In this document: piece after piece, positions 38,549 through 47,906 of the stretch | Layout: the number at the start of each line of letters is the position of its first letter | Position numbering within the stretch: position 1 is the stretch's first letter | Notes under the pieces: generated by a model | What the model was told of the DNA's origin: nothing | Seen by the model: the letters and a program-made list of their open reading frames with translations, nothing else | Databases searched by the model: none | DNA from: Methanoculleus taiwanensis | GTDB taxonomy: Archaea; Halobacteriota; Methanomicrobia; Methanomicrobiales; Methanoculleaceae | Assembly: GCF_004102725.1 (NCBI RefSeq) | Contig: NZ_LHQS01000001.1 | Coordinates: 248,001-312,000, forward strand | Length of the DNA stretch: 64,000 nt | Reading direction: 5' to 3' | Made by a program: the position numbers and the translations under genes

Positions 38549-38956
38549 ATGACCATCAAACTGGGTTTAGTGGTGGCGGAGTTCAACCGGGACATCACCT
38601 ACATGATGGAGATTGAAGCCCGGGAACACGCCGAGTTTTTGGGTGCGAAGGTAACGGAGACGATCTACGTCCCGGGTGCCTACGATATGCCGCTTGCGAT
38701 CAAGAAGATACTCACGAAGGGTGATGTCGACGCTGTGGTCACCATCGGGTGCGTCATCGAGGGCGCCACCCAGCACGATGAGATCGTCGTGCAGCATGCG
38801 GCGCGAAAGATCATCGACCTCTCGCTTGAGTTCGGCAAGCCCGTCGCGCTTGGTATATCCGGGCCGGGGATGACCCGCCTCGAGGCGACCGAGCGGATCG
38901 ACTATGCCAAGCGTGCCGTTGAATCTGCCGTGAAGATGGTTCAGCGATTGCAATGA
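38549..38956 (+). CDS. ribH: 6,7-dimethyl-8-ribityllumazine synthase
   Basis: Condenses 5-amino-6-ribitylaminouracil with dihydroxybutanone phosphate. The 135-residue protein carries [13 protein letters not shown] (N-terminal substrate loop), [29 protein letters not shown] with the catalytic His, and [16 protein letters not shown]. Length is slightly short but normal for archaea. It is flanked by ribC and overlaps the start of the following aminotransferase (ATGA). 5-Amino-6-ribitylaminouracil is shared with CofH, which links this operon to F420 synthesis. Confidence 0.95.
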   Translation: MTIKLGLVVAEFNRDITYMMEIEAREHAEFLGAKVTETIYVPGAYDMPLAIKKILTKGDVDAVVTIGCVIEGATQHDEIVVQHAARKIIDLSLEFGKPVALGISGPGMTRLEATERIDYAKRAVESAVKMVQRLQ

Positions 38957-40083
38957 GGAGGCTCTCGGAGAAGGTTGCCGGCATTGCGCCGTCCGCCACG
39001 ATCGAGATCTCGAACGCGGCGAAAAGGATGGTGCAGGAGGGCATCGACGTGATCAGTCTCAGTATCGGCGAGCCCGATTTCGATACCCCGAAGCATATCA
39101 CGGATGCCTGTATCGACGCCCTGCGCCGGGGGGAGACGCACTACGCTCCAAGTCAGGGTATTCCCGAGCTGACGGCGGCGATCGCGGAGAAGATCACGAG
39201 CGAGAACGGCTTTTCCGCTTCGCCCGACCAGGTGATCGTCACCTGCGGGGCGAAGGATGCTATCTACGAGGCGATGGAGGCGGTGGTCAATCCCGGTGAC
39301 GAAGTGCTCATTCTCGATCCTGCGTGGGTCTCCTACGAACCCTGCGTCCAGCTCGCAGGAGGGACGACGCGGCACCACGCCGTCGACCAGGAGACCTTCC
39401 AGCTCGATGACTCTCTCCTCGAGGCGGTGAACGGGAACACCCGCATGATCGTGGTGAACTCCCCCTCGAACCCTTCGGGAGCAGTGCTCGACGAGCGCTC
39501 CCTGCAGCTCGTCGCCGATATCTGCACAGACCACGACATCGTCGCGCTCTCCGACGAGATATATGAAAAACTCGTCTACGATAAAGAGCATATCTCGCTC
39601 GCCGGCCTCGGCGATATGGCGGAGCGGACGATCACGATCAACGGCTTTTCGAAGGCCTACGCCATGACCGGGTGGCGGATAGGGTATGCCGTCGCCCCTG
39701 AGCGGATCATCCGCCAGATGAACAAGGTGCAGCAGCATACCATCTCGCATCCGGCCACGTTTGCGATGTTCGGAGCCGTGGCGGCGCTTACCGGAGATCA
39801 ATGCTGCGTCGAGGAGATGCGGCGCGAGTTTCTGCAGCGGCGCGATTATGTCATCGCGGCCCTGCATGGGATGGGGTATCGGACGGCTCCTGCGGATGGA
39901 GCGTTCTATGCCTACGTGAAGGTGGAGGGCGACGACATGGAGATCGCCCGCCGATGGCTTCGGGAAGCGCATGTTGCGGTCACGCCGGGCTCCGCGTTCG
40001 GGACACCGGGCTGGGAACGGCTTTCCTATGCGACGTCGACGGCAAATCTCAAAGAAGCGATGTACCGGATCAGCACGGTCTGA
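38953..40083 (+). CDS. Class I/II aminotransferase (aspartate/aromatic type)
   Basis: A 376-residue fold-type I PLP aminotransferase of the AspC-like (subgroup I-gamma) type. Motifs include [15 protein letters not shown], the [18 protein letters not shown] block, [12 protein letters not shown] with PLP-contacting Asn, [12 protein letters not shown] with Asp and Tyr, and the Schiff-base Lys in [17 protein letters not shown]; a substrate Arg is in the ERLSYATS region. Aspartate or aromatic amino acid transamination is likely. It begins with an ATGA overlap on ribH and closes the operon. Confidence 0.92.
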   Translation: MRRLSEKVAGIAPSATIEISNAAKRMVQEGIDVISLSIGEPDFDTPKHITDACIDALRRGETHYAPSQGIPELTAAIAEKITSENGFSASPDQVIVTCGAKDAIYEAMEAVVNPGDEVLILDPAWVSYEPCVQLAGGTTRHHAVDQETFQLDDSLLEAVNGNTRMIVVNSPSNPSGAVLDERSLQLVADICTDHDIVALSDEIYEKLVYDKEHISLAGLGDMAERTITINGFSKAYAMTGWRIGYAVAPERIIRQMNKVQQHTISHPATFAMFGAVAALTGDQCCVEEMRREFLQRRDYVIAALHGMGYRTAPADGAFYAYVKVEGDDMEIARRWLREAHVAVTPGSAFGTPGWERLSYATSTANLKEAMYRISTV

Positions 40084-40102
40084 TCCGGCTCTCTCTGTTT
40101 TA

Positions 40103-41761
40103 TTACTCCTGCAATGAAGGAGCGGAGCTCAGACGTTCAAAGCACCGGTCGGCCTCCCCTATCCTGCCGAGGTGCATGAGCGCGAGGCCCTTCACCCCGA
40201 TCAGGAAGAGATTGTCGGGGTCGCGTGTGAGCGATCGCGTATAACACTCGACGGCAGGCTCGTACCGCCGGAGTGTCATCAGCGTGTTGCCCCGGGCGGC
40301 GAGGGCATCTGCATGCCCTCTGTCCAGAGCCAGTGCACGCCCGAAGCTCGCGATCGCCTCGTCATACCGCCCGAGGATGTGCAGCACGAGTCCTCTCCGG
40401 TACCACGCATCCACATTCTCCGGGTTTCCGTCGAGCTCCCGGTCATAGCATGCGAGCGCCTCGTCGTACCGCTCCGTGATGCAGAGAAGATCGGCTCTGT
40501 TCTTCCGCACGCCGGGGCTCTCCGGGTTCATCTCGAGTGCCTGTTCGTAGCATGCGAGCGCCTCGTCGAAACGTCCGAGGTGGCAGAGGGCGTTTCCGCG
40601 GTTGTTCCATGCCGCGATGCATCCCGGATTGAGAACAAGCCCCTCTGCGTAGGCGGCTGCCGCCTGGTCGTAGCGCCCGGTGCGGAGGAACGCTTCAGCC
40701 ATAGAGAGCAGCGCTCCGGCGTGGTTCCGGTCTATCTTCAAGGCATGGTCGCAGCATGCGAGCGCCTCTTCGTAGCGTTTCAGACGAAGCAGAGCCAGGC
40801 TTTTGTGATGCCAGATCTCGGGGTTCGCCTGATCGAGCTTCAGGGCGTGCTCGTAACTGCCGATTGCCCCGTTATACCGTTGCAGGCGTGCGAACGCGAG
40901 GCCGCGGTGATGCCAGGCGGCTGCGTGACCCGAATCGAGACGCAGAATGTGGTCGAAGCAGGCTATAGCCTCCTCGTCCCGCCCGAGGTGCCGGAGCACG
41001 AGTCCCTTGTGATACCATGCCCTGATGTCTTCCGGGTTGAGAGCGAGCGCCTGCTCGAGAGAGATTATCGCCTCGTCAGAGTACTGGAGGCGCTCTGCGG
41101 CGACTCCTCTGTTATACCAGGCGCCCGGATGGTCGGGCTGTATCCTCACGACCTGGTCGAAGCACCGGATCGCCGCCTCGTCCTGTTGCAGGATGAGGTG
41201 GAGTTTCCCTTTCCGGAACCACGCCTCCGTATGCTCCGGTTCGATCGTCGTCACTGCATCGAGACAGGCGACGGCATGGCTGTACTGTTTCATCAGGATA
41301 AGTGCCGAACCTTTCTCGAACCACGCCTCGACGGAGTCCGGCTGTATTCCGATCGCCCGGTCGAGCGAGAGGAGCGCATCCTCGTGGCGCATGAGACAGG
41401 TGAGCGCTCTCGCTCTGGCACACCAGGCGGGAGCGTCGTCGGGATTGTGCTTGAGCACCTGGTCATAGGCAGTTACCGCATCGGCGTAGTGCCGCTGCCG
41501 ATGGAGGTGTTTGCCCCTGCCCCGCCACGCCTCTGTAAGATCCGGATCGATCTCAATCGCCCGATCGAACGAAACCCATGCGTCGTCACACCGGCCGAGA
41601 CGCCCGAGCGCCGCTCCCCGGGCAGACCATGCCGCTGCATGCTCCGGGTCTATCCTGAGCGCCCTGTCGTAGCACCTGACCGCCTCCTCGTATCGCCCCT
41701 GGCCGGCATGCTCGAGACCTTTGCTCTGCCATGCATCGGCATCCCTCCGGGAGAAGACCAT
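40103..41761 (-). CDS. Large tetratricopeptide repeat protein
   Basis: A 552-residue protein built almost entirely from about 15 TPR units (pattern A.AW..RG..L..LGR.DEA...FD.AL.LDP). It has no signal peptide or transmembrane segment and no other domain. It is a protein-interaction scaffold with unknown partners and is similar in style to the TPR protein at 28.2-29.4 kb. The Met at 41761 (MVFSRRDADAWQSKG) is a good start because a box A lies about 30 bases upstream, giving a nearly leaderless message. The long open frame on the other strand here is a by-product of repeat codon usage. Confidence 0.9.
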   Translation of the reverse strand: MVFSRRDADAWQSKGLEHAGQGRYEEAVRCYDRALRIDPEHAAAWSARGAALGRLGRCDDAWVSFDRAIEIDPDLTEAWRGRGKHLHRQRHYADAVTAYDQVLKHNPDDAPAWCARARALTCLMRHEDALLSLDRAIGIQPDSVEAWFEKGSALILMKQYSHAVACLDAVTTIEPEHTEAWFRKGKLHLILQQDEAAIRCFDQVVRIQPDHPGAWYNRGVAAERLQYSDEAIISLEQALALNPEDIRAWYHKGLVLRHLGRDEEAIACFDHILRLDSGHAAAWHHRGLAFARLQRYNGAIGSYEHALKLDQANPEIWHHKSLALLRLKRYEEALACCDHALKIDRNHAGALLSMAEAFLRTGRYDQAAAAYAEGLVLNPGCIAAWNNRGNALCHLGRFDEALACYEQALEMNPESPGVRKNRADLLCITERYDEALACYDRELDGNPENVDAWYRRGLVLHILGRYDEAIASFGRALALDRGHADALAARGNTLMTLRRYEPAVECYTRSLTRDPDNLFLIGVKGLALMHLGRIGEADRCFERLSSAPSLQE

Positions 41762-41790
41762 GAATAAGTGGAGACATAAGCTCAGGAGTA

Positions 41791-41798
41791 TATATAAG
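41791..41798 (-). promoter_or_regulatory. Box A promoter element of the large TPR gene
   Basis: CTTATATA on the minus strand, about 30-37 bases before the start codon of the TPR gene. Confidence 0.55.
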
Positions 41799-41994
41799 TA
41801 TCAGTATAGGGGCGCCCGCCGTATCTATCCATTTGGGTTCCTCTCCCCGTGGAGGGGGTGTATCTCTCGCCGGATGAATGTAGGCGCCCTTCGGAGCCCG
41901 GAAGTGCCCTTCCCGCTCCCGGTGCATTTGGTAACTTATACTACCCCCTGTGACAAAAACGACACTACGGAGGGGCATTTCTGCCTGGATAACC

Positions 41995-42660
41995 ATGAAA
42001 CGAATCCGCGAACTCCCCGATCTCGACCGCCCCCGCGAGAAGCTGGCAAAGAACGGGCCTGCAGTCCTTTCGGACACAGAGCTGGTGGCGGCGATCATCG
42101 GAAAGGGCACCCGGGGGCGGGATGTCTTTCTCGTCGCTTCCGAGATCGCCCGGCGCCTGCACGCGACGAATGCCGCTCTTTCATACGATGATCTGAAACG
42201 TATCAATGGCGTGGGATCGGCGAAGGCCTGCCAGATCGTGGCCTGTTTTGAGCTTGCCCGGCGGTATCTGGATGCCGATCCCCGGGGGCGGAGGATCGGA
42301 TCCCCTGCAGATGTGCTTCCGCTGGTTGCCGACCTCGCGGAGAAACGCCAGGAGCATTTTATCTGCGTCACCCTCAATGGGGCCGGCGAAGTGATCTCCC
42401 GGCGAACTGTCACCGTCGGGTTGCTCAATCAGAGCCTGGTCCATCCTCGCGAGGTCTTTGCCGATGCCATTACCGACCGGGCAGCTTCGGTGATCCTGGT
42501 GCACAACCATCCTTCAGGCAGCCTCGAGCCGAGCCAGCAGGATATCGGCATCACCCGCCAGCTCGCCGAAGCCGGATCCATACTCGGCATCCGCGTTCTG
42601 GATCATCTCATCGTCTCGAGAAAGGGGTATGCGAGTTTGAAGGAACTCGGGCATCTCTGA
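41995..42660 (+). CDS. radC: RadC/JAB-domain protein
   Basis: A 221-residue RadC-family protein. The N-terminal half includes LSDTELVAAIIGKGTRG and a helix-hairpin-helix (LKRINGVGSAKACQIVACFEL). The C-terminal JAB1/MPN-like metalloprotease-fold domain has VHPREVF and the JAMM motif HNHPSGSLEPSQQD. RadC is no longer thought to be a recombination protein in general; its function is open. A box A (acttatact, 41934-41942) precedes it. The strong GGAGGGG lies 18 bases before the ATG, unusually far, so the true start may be a non-ATG codon a few residues upstream. Confidence 0.9.
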   Translation: MKRIRELPDLDRPREKLAKNGPAVLSDTELVAAIIGKGTRGRDVFLVASEIARRLHATNAALSYDDLKRINGVGSAKACQIVACFELARRYLDADPRGRRIGSPADVLPLVADLAEKRQEHFICVTLNGAGEVISRRTVTVGLLNQSLVHPREVFADAITDRAASVILVHNHPSGSLEPSQQDIGITRQLAEAGSILGIRVLDHLIVSRKGYASLKELGHL

Positions 42661-43026
42661 AGCTTTACCGCCATCGGGCTACGGTATCGTGCAGGAATAT
42701 ATACCTTCGGTCAGGAGCACCGCCTGGGAACCGGGGGTTTCTGCAATAGTACGGGATCCATGCCTTCTGATGGAGAGAATCTCTCTTGTATACTGCCTCT
42801 TTTCTGAGAATCCTGTCTTGAAGAAGACTCTTTTGGTAGAATGGCTAAATTATATTGTCCACTAGATATAATCGATTTTATATCCGGCCGAACGATACGG
42901 TATCGCATCTGATCGGATGGTCGATAGATCTATAGGGAAGAGCCGGGTTTCCGGGGCGGCCACCCCGGTCATTCCGCGGGGGGAGAGAGGTATACGGCAG
43001 ACAGGTATGGATCTGTTGAGAGGGCG
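42661..43026. other. Long regulatory interval upstream of the PAS-domain gene
   Basis: A 366-base gap with no protein-like frame and no tRNA-like fold. It holds TATA-like sequences (gaatatatacc near 42696; aattatattg near 42848; TTTTATAT at 42876-42883). The last is the best box A candidate and would give a leader of about 120 bases before the PAS-protein start, which has a GAGAGGG ribosome site. Confidence 0.45.
42893..42905. promoter_or_regulatory. Perfect palindrome at the predicted PAS-gene transcription start
   Basis: CGATAC-G-GTATCG, two perfect six-base arms, placed 10-30 bases downstream of the TTTTATAT box A. That is where a repressor would block transcription initiation. Confidence 0.4.
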
Positions 43027-46000
43027 ATGAACGCACGGCCGCTCGAAGAGGAGATCGAATCCGTCCGAAGACGGTTGAACATGCTGAGCTGTGGTGCACA
43101 TCCCGACCGGACAGAAGGAGATCTCGCGAAGAAGATCTCCGGCCTCTTTGAGGCACTGCTAGCGGAGCGGGAGGATCTGCTGGAGAAGAATGCCAGGCTC
43201 GCCCGTTCCCGGGATGCTGAGGAGGATATGCTGGCGCACTACCGCGATCTCTTCACTTCGGCTCCCGAAGCCTATATCGAGACGGATCCGTGTGGGACTA
43301 TCACTGCGGCAAATGCTGCGGCAGAGGCGTTGTTTGGCTTTGCCGGAACTACGCCGGTCGGAAAGCCCCTCCTCCTCTATACTTCTCCGGAGAGCCGTAA
43401 AGCCCTCTTCTCTGCGATCGGCCGGCTACACGCAGGCGCTGAGAACCCGCCGTGGGAGGGAACGCTCCGGCCGCCGAACCAAAAGCCGGTGACCGTCGCC
43501 GGAACGGTCGGTGCGGCTTACGCTCCTGACGGGCGACTCTCGAGCCTCCGTTGGATTCTGCGTGAAACCACCGGAGAGCGGACGTCCTGCGAGGACGTCA
43601 GGGAAACCCTTGTTCTCCTTGAAGGGATCTTCGATAATATCGGTGATATCGTCGGGATCCAGACACCCGATCGGAGGGTCATCCGCTACAACAGAGCAGG
43701 CTACGAGAGCCTCGGCGTGAAACCCGAGGAAGCCATCGGCAGGAGGTGCTATGAGGTGATCGGGCGTTCCTCCCCCTGTCCGGTCTGTGCGAGTGCCAGG
43801 GTGCACGAGAGCGGGAAGACCGAGGTCGTCGAGAAGTACGTTCCCGAGCTTGGGCGGCACCTTGAATGCCGGGCAAGTCCTGTGCTGAACGAGGCGGGCG
43901 AGGTGACGATGATCATCGAGCAGCTCATCGATATCACCGACCGTGTCTCGGCGGCCGAGGCGCTCGAGCGGGTGAATGCCTACAACCGGAGCCTTATCGA
44001 GGCGAGTCCCGATCCGATGGCGGTCATCGACCCGGGCGGTATCATCACGGATCTGAATGCAGCGACGGAGCGGATCACCGGGAAGACCCGGGATGAGATT
44101 ATCGGGACCGCGTTCGCCGCGTGTTTCACCGACCCCGAGCGTGCTCTGACCGGATTTGCGGCTGTTTTTGAGGCGGGGACAGTCCGGGATTACCCGCTTG
44201 AGCTTCTGCACCGGGATGGGCATACCACCCCCATCCTCTGCAACTCTTCGGTCTTCCGGAACGCAGGCGGCAGTATTGTCGGTGTCATTGCTGCTGCACG
44301 GGACGTCACCGAGCTTCGCCGGGCTGAAGAGGCCGTCAGGGAGAGCGAGCGGCGGTACCGGCACCTGATCGAGAACCTCAACGAGGGGATCTGGCAGACC
44401 GACCCGGAGGGTATCACGACGTACGTCAACCCGCAGATGGCGGCACTCCTCGGCTACACGTCTGAAGAGATGCACGGTATGCACCTCTTTACGTTCATGG
44501 ACGAGGCCGGGATTGCACTGGCGCGTGCAGGACTTGATAGGAGAAGCCGGGGTATCCGGGACCAGCGCGAGTTCACCTTCCTCCGGAAGGATAAAAGCCG
44601 GGTGCGGACGCTTGTATCGGCGGCCCCGCTCATCGACGATGAGGGAGTCTACCGCGGTTCTATAGCGGCTGTCCTCGATGTTACCGAGCTGCACCGGGCG
44701 GAGAGGGCGCTCCGGGCGAGCGAAGAGCGGTACCGTTCCTTCGTGCAGAACCTCCAGGGAATTGCGTTCCACGGGACTCTCGATCTCCGACCGCTCTTTC
44801 TCCACGGGAGTGTTCTTGAGATCACCGGGTATACCGAGCGAGAGATCATCGGGGGCGTTAAACGCTGGGAGCTGCTGATCCACCCGGATGACCGCGAGCG
44901 GATGGAGGAGAGCACCCGGCAGCTCACTACGGCCCCGGGGCACATTTCGGACCGGGAGTACCGGATCATCAGGAAAGACGGTACGATCCGGTGGCTCCGG
45001 GAGCTCTCCCGGAATGTCCCCGACGAAGCGGGGCATCCAATCCGGATTGAAGGGATGCTCTACGACATCACGGCCCGGAAGGAGGCTGAAGAGGCGCTTC
45101 GGGAGAGCGAGAGGAAGTACCGCGAGATCACCCGGCGGAGCTTCGATATGATCTATACCTGCTACCACCGGGAGGGTATCACCTTCATCACCCCGGCGGT
45201 GGAGCGAGTCCTGGGCTACACACCTGAAGAGCTTGTCGGCACTATCTGCAGAGATTACGTCGCCCCCGAGAGCAGGCCGGTCTGGGAGAAGGCCTACCGG
45301 ACGATCGCTGCCGGCATCCCGGTCGAGGGTATTCAGATCAGATTCCGGCGGAAGGACGGAACCTATGCGCTTGTCGAGCTGAACGAATCCCCTATCTTCC
45401 GGGACGGATTGGTCGTCGGCGTCCAGGCGGCCGGCAGGGATATTACCGAGCGTAAGAAGGCGGAAGAGGCTCTCCGGGCGAGCGAAGAGCGGTTCCGGAG
45501 CATCTTTGAAGAGTCTCCGATCGGCATCCAGGTCTACGACGCGGCGGGCAGGTTGCTCACCATCAACGATGCCTGCGTCGGCATATTCGGATTCTACGAC
45601 TGCAATGGCCTGCAGGAGTTCAACCTCTTTGAAGACCCGAATCTGCCGGAGGCGGAGTTACTGCACCTGAAGGACGGCGAGGTTGTCCGGTGCAGGATAG
45701 CCTACGACTTTGAGGAGGTGAAGCGCCGGAACCTCTACGGTACGACGCGGTCGGGGTGCATCTTCCTCGATCTGCTGATCACGCCGATCAGCCCTGTGGA
45801 GAGGGGCGGAGCGCCGGAGAGCTATATGCTTCAGGTTCAGGACATCACCGAGCAGGTAAGGATGGAAGCCCTCAAACAGGAGGCGTATGAGCGGATCAAT
45901 AAGAACATCGAGCAGTTTGCCATCCTCGGCGATCATGTCCGTCAGCCGCTTCAGGTGATCCTGGGGCTTGCGGAGCTGATCGACGACGATCGGACGGGGA

Positions 46001-46104
46001 AAATTATTGACGAGGTACGGAGAATCAACGGGATCATCAAACAGCTCGATCAGGGATGGGTCGAATCGCGGAAGGTCCGGGAGTTTCTGCAGAGAAATGA
46101 ATAG
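43027..46104 (+). CDS. Multi-PAS sensor protein lacking a kinase ATPase domain
   Basis: A 1,025-residue cytoplasmic protein. After an N-terminal helical region come about seven PAS/PAC modules (roughly 75-190, 198-310, 318-435, 440-560, 562-690, 690-805, 810-945), many ending in the typical D(I/V)T(E/D/A)R junction. The C-terminal 70 residues resemble a dimerisation/phosphoacceptor helix pair with FAILGDHVRQPLQVILGLAEL, where His in GDHVRQPLQ is at the phosphoacceptor position. No HATPase domain with N, G1 or G2 boxes follows. PAS2 has a CPVC pair that might bind a metal or disulfide. It senses small ligands or redox state; output is unknown. Such PAS-only proteins are common in Methanomicrobiales. 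Confidence 0.88.
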   Translation: MNARPLEEEIESVRRRLNMLSCGAHPDRTEGDLAKKISGLFEALLAEREDLLEKNARLARSRDAEEDMLAHYRDLFTSAPEAYIETDPCGTITAANAAAEALFGFAGTTPVGKPLLLYTSPESRKALFSAIGRLHAGAENPPWEGTLRPPNQKPVTVAGTVGAAYAPDGRLSSLRWILRETTGERTSCEDVRETLVLLEGIFDNIGDIVGIQTPDRRVIRYNRAGYESLGVKPEEAIGRRCYEVIGRSSPCPVCASARVHESGKTEVVEKYVPELGRHLECRASPVLNEAGEVTMIIEQLIDITDRVSAAEALERVNAYNRSLIEASPDPMAVIDPGGIITDLNAATERITGKTRDEIIGTAFAACFTDPERALTGFAAVFEAGTVRDYPLELLHRDGHTTPILCNSSVFRNAGGSIVGVIAAARDVTELRRAEEAVRESERRYRHLIENLNEGIWQTDPEGITTYVNPQMAALLGYTSEEMHGMHLFTFMDEAGIALARAGLDRRSRGIRDQREFTFLRKDKSRVRTLVSAAPLIDDEGVYRGSIAAVLDVTELHRAERALRASEERYRSFVQNLQGIAFHGTLDLRPLFLHGSVLEITGYTEREIIGGVKRWELLIHPDDRERMEESTRQLTTAPGHISDREYRIIRKDGTIRWLRELSRNVPDEAGHPIRIEGMLYDITARKEAEEALRESERKYREITRRSFDMIYTCYHREGITFITPAVERVLGYTPEELVGTICRDYVAPESRPVWEKAYRTIAAGIPVEGIQIRFRRKDGTYALVELNESPIFRDGLVVGVQAAGRDITERKKAEEALRASEERFRSIFEESPIGIQVYDAAGRLLTINDACVGIFGFYDCNGLQEFNLFEDPNLPEAELLHLKDGEVVRCRIAYDFEEVKRRNLYGTTRSGCIFLDLLITPISPVERGGAPESYMLQVQDITEQVRMEALKQEAYERINKNIEQFAILGDHVRQPLQVILGLAELIDDDRTGKIIDEVRRINGIIKQLDQGWVESRKVREFLQRNE

Positions 46105-46142
46105 AATTTATCAGACGGCGGAAATGCTGCCGGCGGTGCATA

Positions 46143-46631
46143 ATGCGTGATCCGGAACGTCTCGAAAAAGCGCTGCATCACCCGGACTCCGAAGTCCGGT
46201 GGACGGCGGTCCTGCTGCTTGAAGAGGCGCATACCGACCGGGCGACCGAACTGCTTGCTGAGGCGCTAAAAGATGATTATCTCAGCATCCGCTGGCGTTC
46301 AGCCGTGGCGCTCGGAAATATCGGTGATCCCCGGGTAGTAGGGCCTCTTGTGGAGGCTCTTGAAGACGAGAGCAGGCACGTCCGGGAGGAGGCGGTGGTG
46401 AGCCTCGGGAAGATCGGCGATCCTCGGGCAGTTGACCCGCTCGTCCGGCGCCTGCAGGATCGGGCTCTCGCCGTCAGGATCGCGGCGGCACGGGCGCTGG
46501 TGACTATCGGGGAGCCCGCACGGCCGACGCTCGTCGATCTTTCGATGACGGGCGACGAACCGCTCCGGCTGGTTGCCGCCGAGATCCTGCAGGAGATGGA
46601 GGAGCGGAGGATCCGGCAGGCGGCCCGTTGA
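46143..46631 (+). CDS. HEAT-repeat (PBS-lyase-like) protein
   Basis: A 162-residue protein composed of four to five HEAT-like repeats, for example SIRWRSAVALGNIGDPRVVG and HVREEAVVSLGKIGDPRAV. This is the type often annotated as PBS lyase HEAT-like repeats and acts as a protein-binding scaffold. It starts 39 bases after the PAS-protein stop and is followed closely by a small Cys-rich protein, so the three may be co-transcribed and the HEAT protein could be a partner of the PAS sensor. No signal peptide. Confidence 0.88.
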   Translation: MRDPERLEKALHHPDSEVRWTAVLLLEEAHTDRATELLAEALKDDYLSIRWRSAVALGNIGDPRVVGPLVEALEDESRHVREEAVVSLGKIGDPRAVDPLVRRLQDRALAVRIAAARALVTIGEPARPTLVDLSMTGDEPLRLVAAEILQEMEERRIRQAAR

Positions 46632-46642
46632 GGACGGTCGGT

Positions 46643-46981
46643 ATGGAAGGCGAAGTCGTGATAGAATGGAGGCGGCCGGAACCTCCCCGGTCTCCTGAGA
46701 AGGCCAGGGCGTTCCGGGCGGTCCTCGAGGATCTCCGGAGGCGGCTCGAGGAGCGGGGCGTCGGGGTGGCGGTGACGGAGACACCGCTTTTCGGGGATGC
46801 CGCCGGGCAGGTGTTGATGAACGGCGTTCCCGTAGAAGATCTCGTCCCGGTGCAGGGGCGGGAGGAGGGTTGCAACGGATGTGTGGGCAGTGGTGCCGGA
46901 TGTGGCCTGCCGGCATGCGAGGAACTGTCCGAATCCGTTCTTTGCCTCGCGGCGCTGCGGGCATCCGAGTTGAGGCGGTAA
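46643..46981 (+). CDS. Small Cys-rich protein, DUF2703-like
   Basis: A 112-residue protein. The ATG at 46643 has a GAGGACGG ribosome site; a TTG at 46628 overlapping the HEAT stop is an alternative. It has an N-terminal strand VVIEWRRP, a helix KARAFRAVLEDLRRRLEERG, a strand VAVTETPL and then a VLMNGVPVEDLV segment. It ends with a Cys cluster CNGCVGSGAGCGLPACEEL. This order resembles the DUF2703 family, which is Cys-rich and may bind a metal, but the assignment is tentative. The usual N-terminal Cys pair is absent. Confidence 0.6.
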   Translation: MEGEVVIEWRRPEPPRSPEKARAFRAVLEDLRRRLEERGVGVAVTETPLFGDAAGQVLMNGVPVEDLVPVQGREEGCNGCVGSGAGCGLPACEELSESVLCLAALRASELRR

Positions 46982-47126
46982 ATCTCCGGCTGACGGCGGG
47001 AGCGCTCACCTCTTCAGGTACCCGGATGCCGTATACCTCGCGGTTGGACACAAAGGCGTACTTCCACTGCCGGACGAGATATTCGATCTGTTCTTCAAGC
47101 GTACCGGTGTTGCCCGAAACGGCCAT
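46982..47126 (-). pseudogene. Possible N-terminal gene fragment
   Basis: From an ATG at 47126 (preceded by GGGAAG) the minus strand reads MAVSGNTGTLEEQIEYLV, then RQWKYAFVSNREVYGIRVPEEV, which looks like real protein. After about 50 residues the frame becomes Arg/Pro-rich antisense of the Cys-rich and HEAT genes, with no stop until 46299. I interpret it as a 5' gene fragment left by truncation. A short functional gene with a later stop is not possible because the frame stays open. Confidence 0.35.
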
Positions 47127-47212
47127 CGCATCTTCCCATCTTGCTGGAATCGCTTTACATTCCTACAAAAATCTTCCGTTCCTCCGGTGCTCGGGAGCGC
47201 CTTCGGGCGAGG

Positions 47213-47220
47213 CTAATATA
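47213..47220 (+). promoter_or_regulatory. Box A promoter element of the Yip1/ABC operon
   Basis: CTAATATA followed by GGAGGTGCG, about 40 bases before the Yip1 start codon, giving a short leader. Confidence 0.5.
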
Positions 47221-47257
47221 GGAGGTGCGACATATCTGATACCCACACGTGGTTGTC

Positions 47258-47896
47258 ATGGTTACAACAACAACAAAAGACTTATTCCTGAATCCGCGGG
47301 CATTCTTTGACGCAAAGAAGGCTGAAGGCGAGAGCCTGAAGGTACCGGTTCTGATCGTGCTTGCTATCGGGATTGTCAGCGCAATATCTGCATACGTGCT
47401 CGCCCTTCCTTTCCTGGAGTACCTGCCTCCCGAGGTCGCCGGCCTTGGCCCGGTTTTCGCTGCATTCGGATCGGTAGTTGCACTGATCATGGCCATCGTC
47501 ATGTGGGTCGTGTTTGCGGGAGTCTTTCACGGAATCTCGGCACTCCTTGGTGGCGAAGGCTCGTTCAAACGGACGCTGGCGTTCGTCGGCTATGGGTATG
47601 CCCCGCAGGTCATCGGCACTGCGATCTACGTGGTCTTCGTCTACCTCTTCATGGCGAACCTGCAGCTTCCTCCCGCCTCGGCGATCTCCGCCGATCCGAC
47701 CATCTTCGCCGACCTGATGAAAGATCCGCTCATCCAGATTGGGGGCATTATCAGCCTCCTCTTCGTCCTCTGGAGTGCGAACATCTGGATCTTCGGCGTC
47801 AGGGCTGCACGGAATCTCTCGCTCAAGAACGCTGCGATCACCGTCGGTGTTCCTATGGCACTCTACATCCTCTATGTTCTCTTCACCCTGCTATGA
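47258..47896 (+). CDS. Yip1-family membrane protein
   Basis: A 212-residue protein with five predicted transmembrane helices and the YIP1-domain pattern: an N-terminal amphipathic stretch KDLFLNPRAFFDAKKAEGESLKVPVLIVLAIG, then VFAGVFHGISALLGGEGSFKRTLAFVGYGYAPQVIG and a C-terminal helix. The ATG at 47258 is preferred over the GTG at 47249. The prokaryotic role is unknown. It is the first gene of an operon with a COG1361 surface protein and an ABC transporter, 10 bases before the COG1361 gene. Confidence 0.85.
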   Translation: MVTTTTKDLFLNPRAFFDAKKAEGESLKVPVLIVLAIGIVSAISAYVLALPFLEYLPPEVAGLGPVFAAFGSVVALIMAIVMWVVFAGVFHGISALLGGEGSFKRTLAFVGYGYAPQVIGTAIYVVFVYLFMANLQLPPASAISADPTIFADLMKDPLIQIGGIISLLFVLWSANIWIFGVRAARNLSLKNAAITVGVPMALYILYVLFTLL

Positions 47897-47906
47897 GGTC
47901 AAATCC

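Noticed and set aside
40172-41767. 531-residue open frame on the plus strand opposite the TPR gene
   Set aside because: Its regular composition follows from the antisense of repeated TPR codons. The minus-strand TPR protein has a promoter and recognisable repeats.
42661-43026. tRNA or other structured RNA in the long gap before the PAS gene
   Set aside because: No T-loop-like GTTCRANYC or acceptor-stem pairing was found by eye; only AT-rich promoter-like sequence and short inverted repeats.
43426-45168. 580-residue minus-strand frame opposite the PAS gene
   Set aside because: Composition and lack of motifs mark it as a shadow of the PAS repeats.
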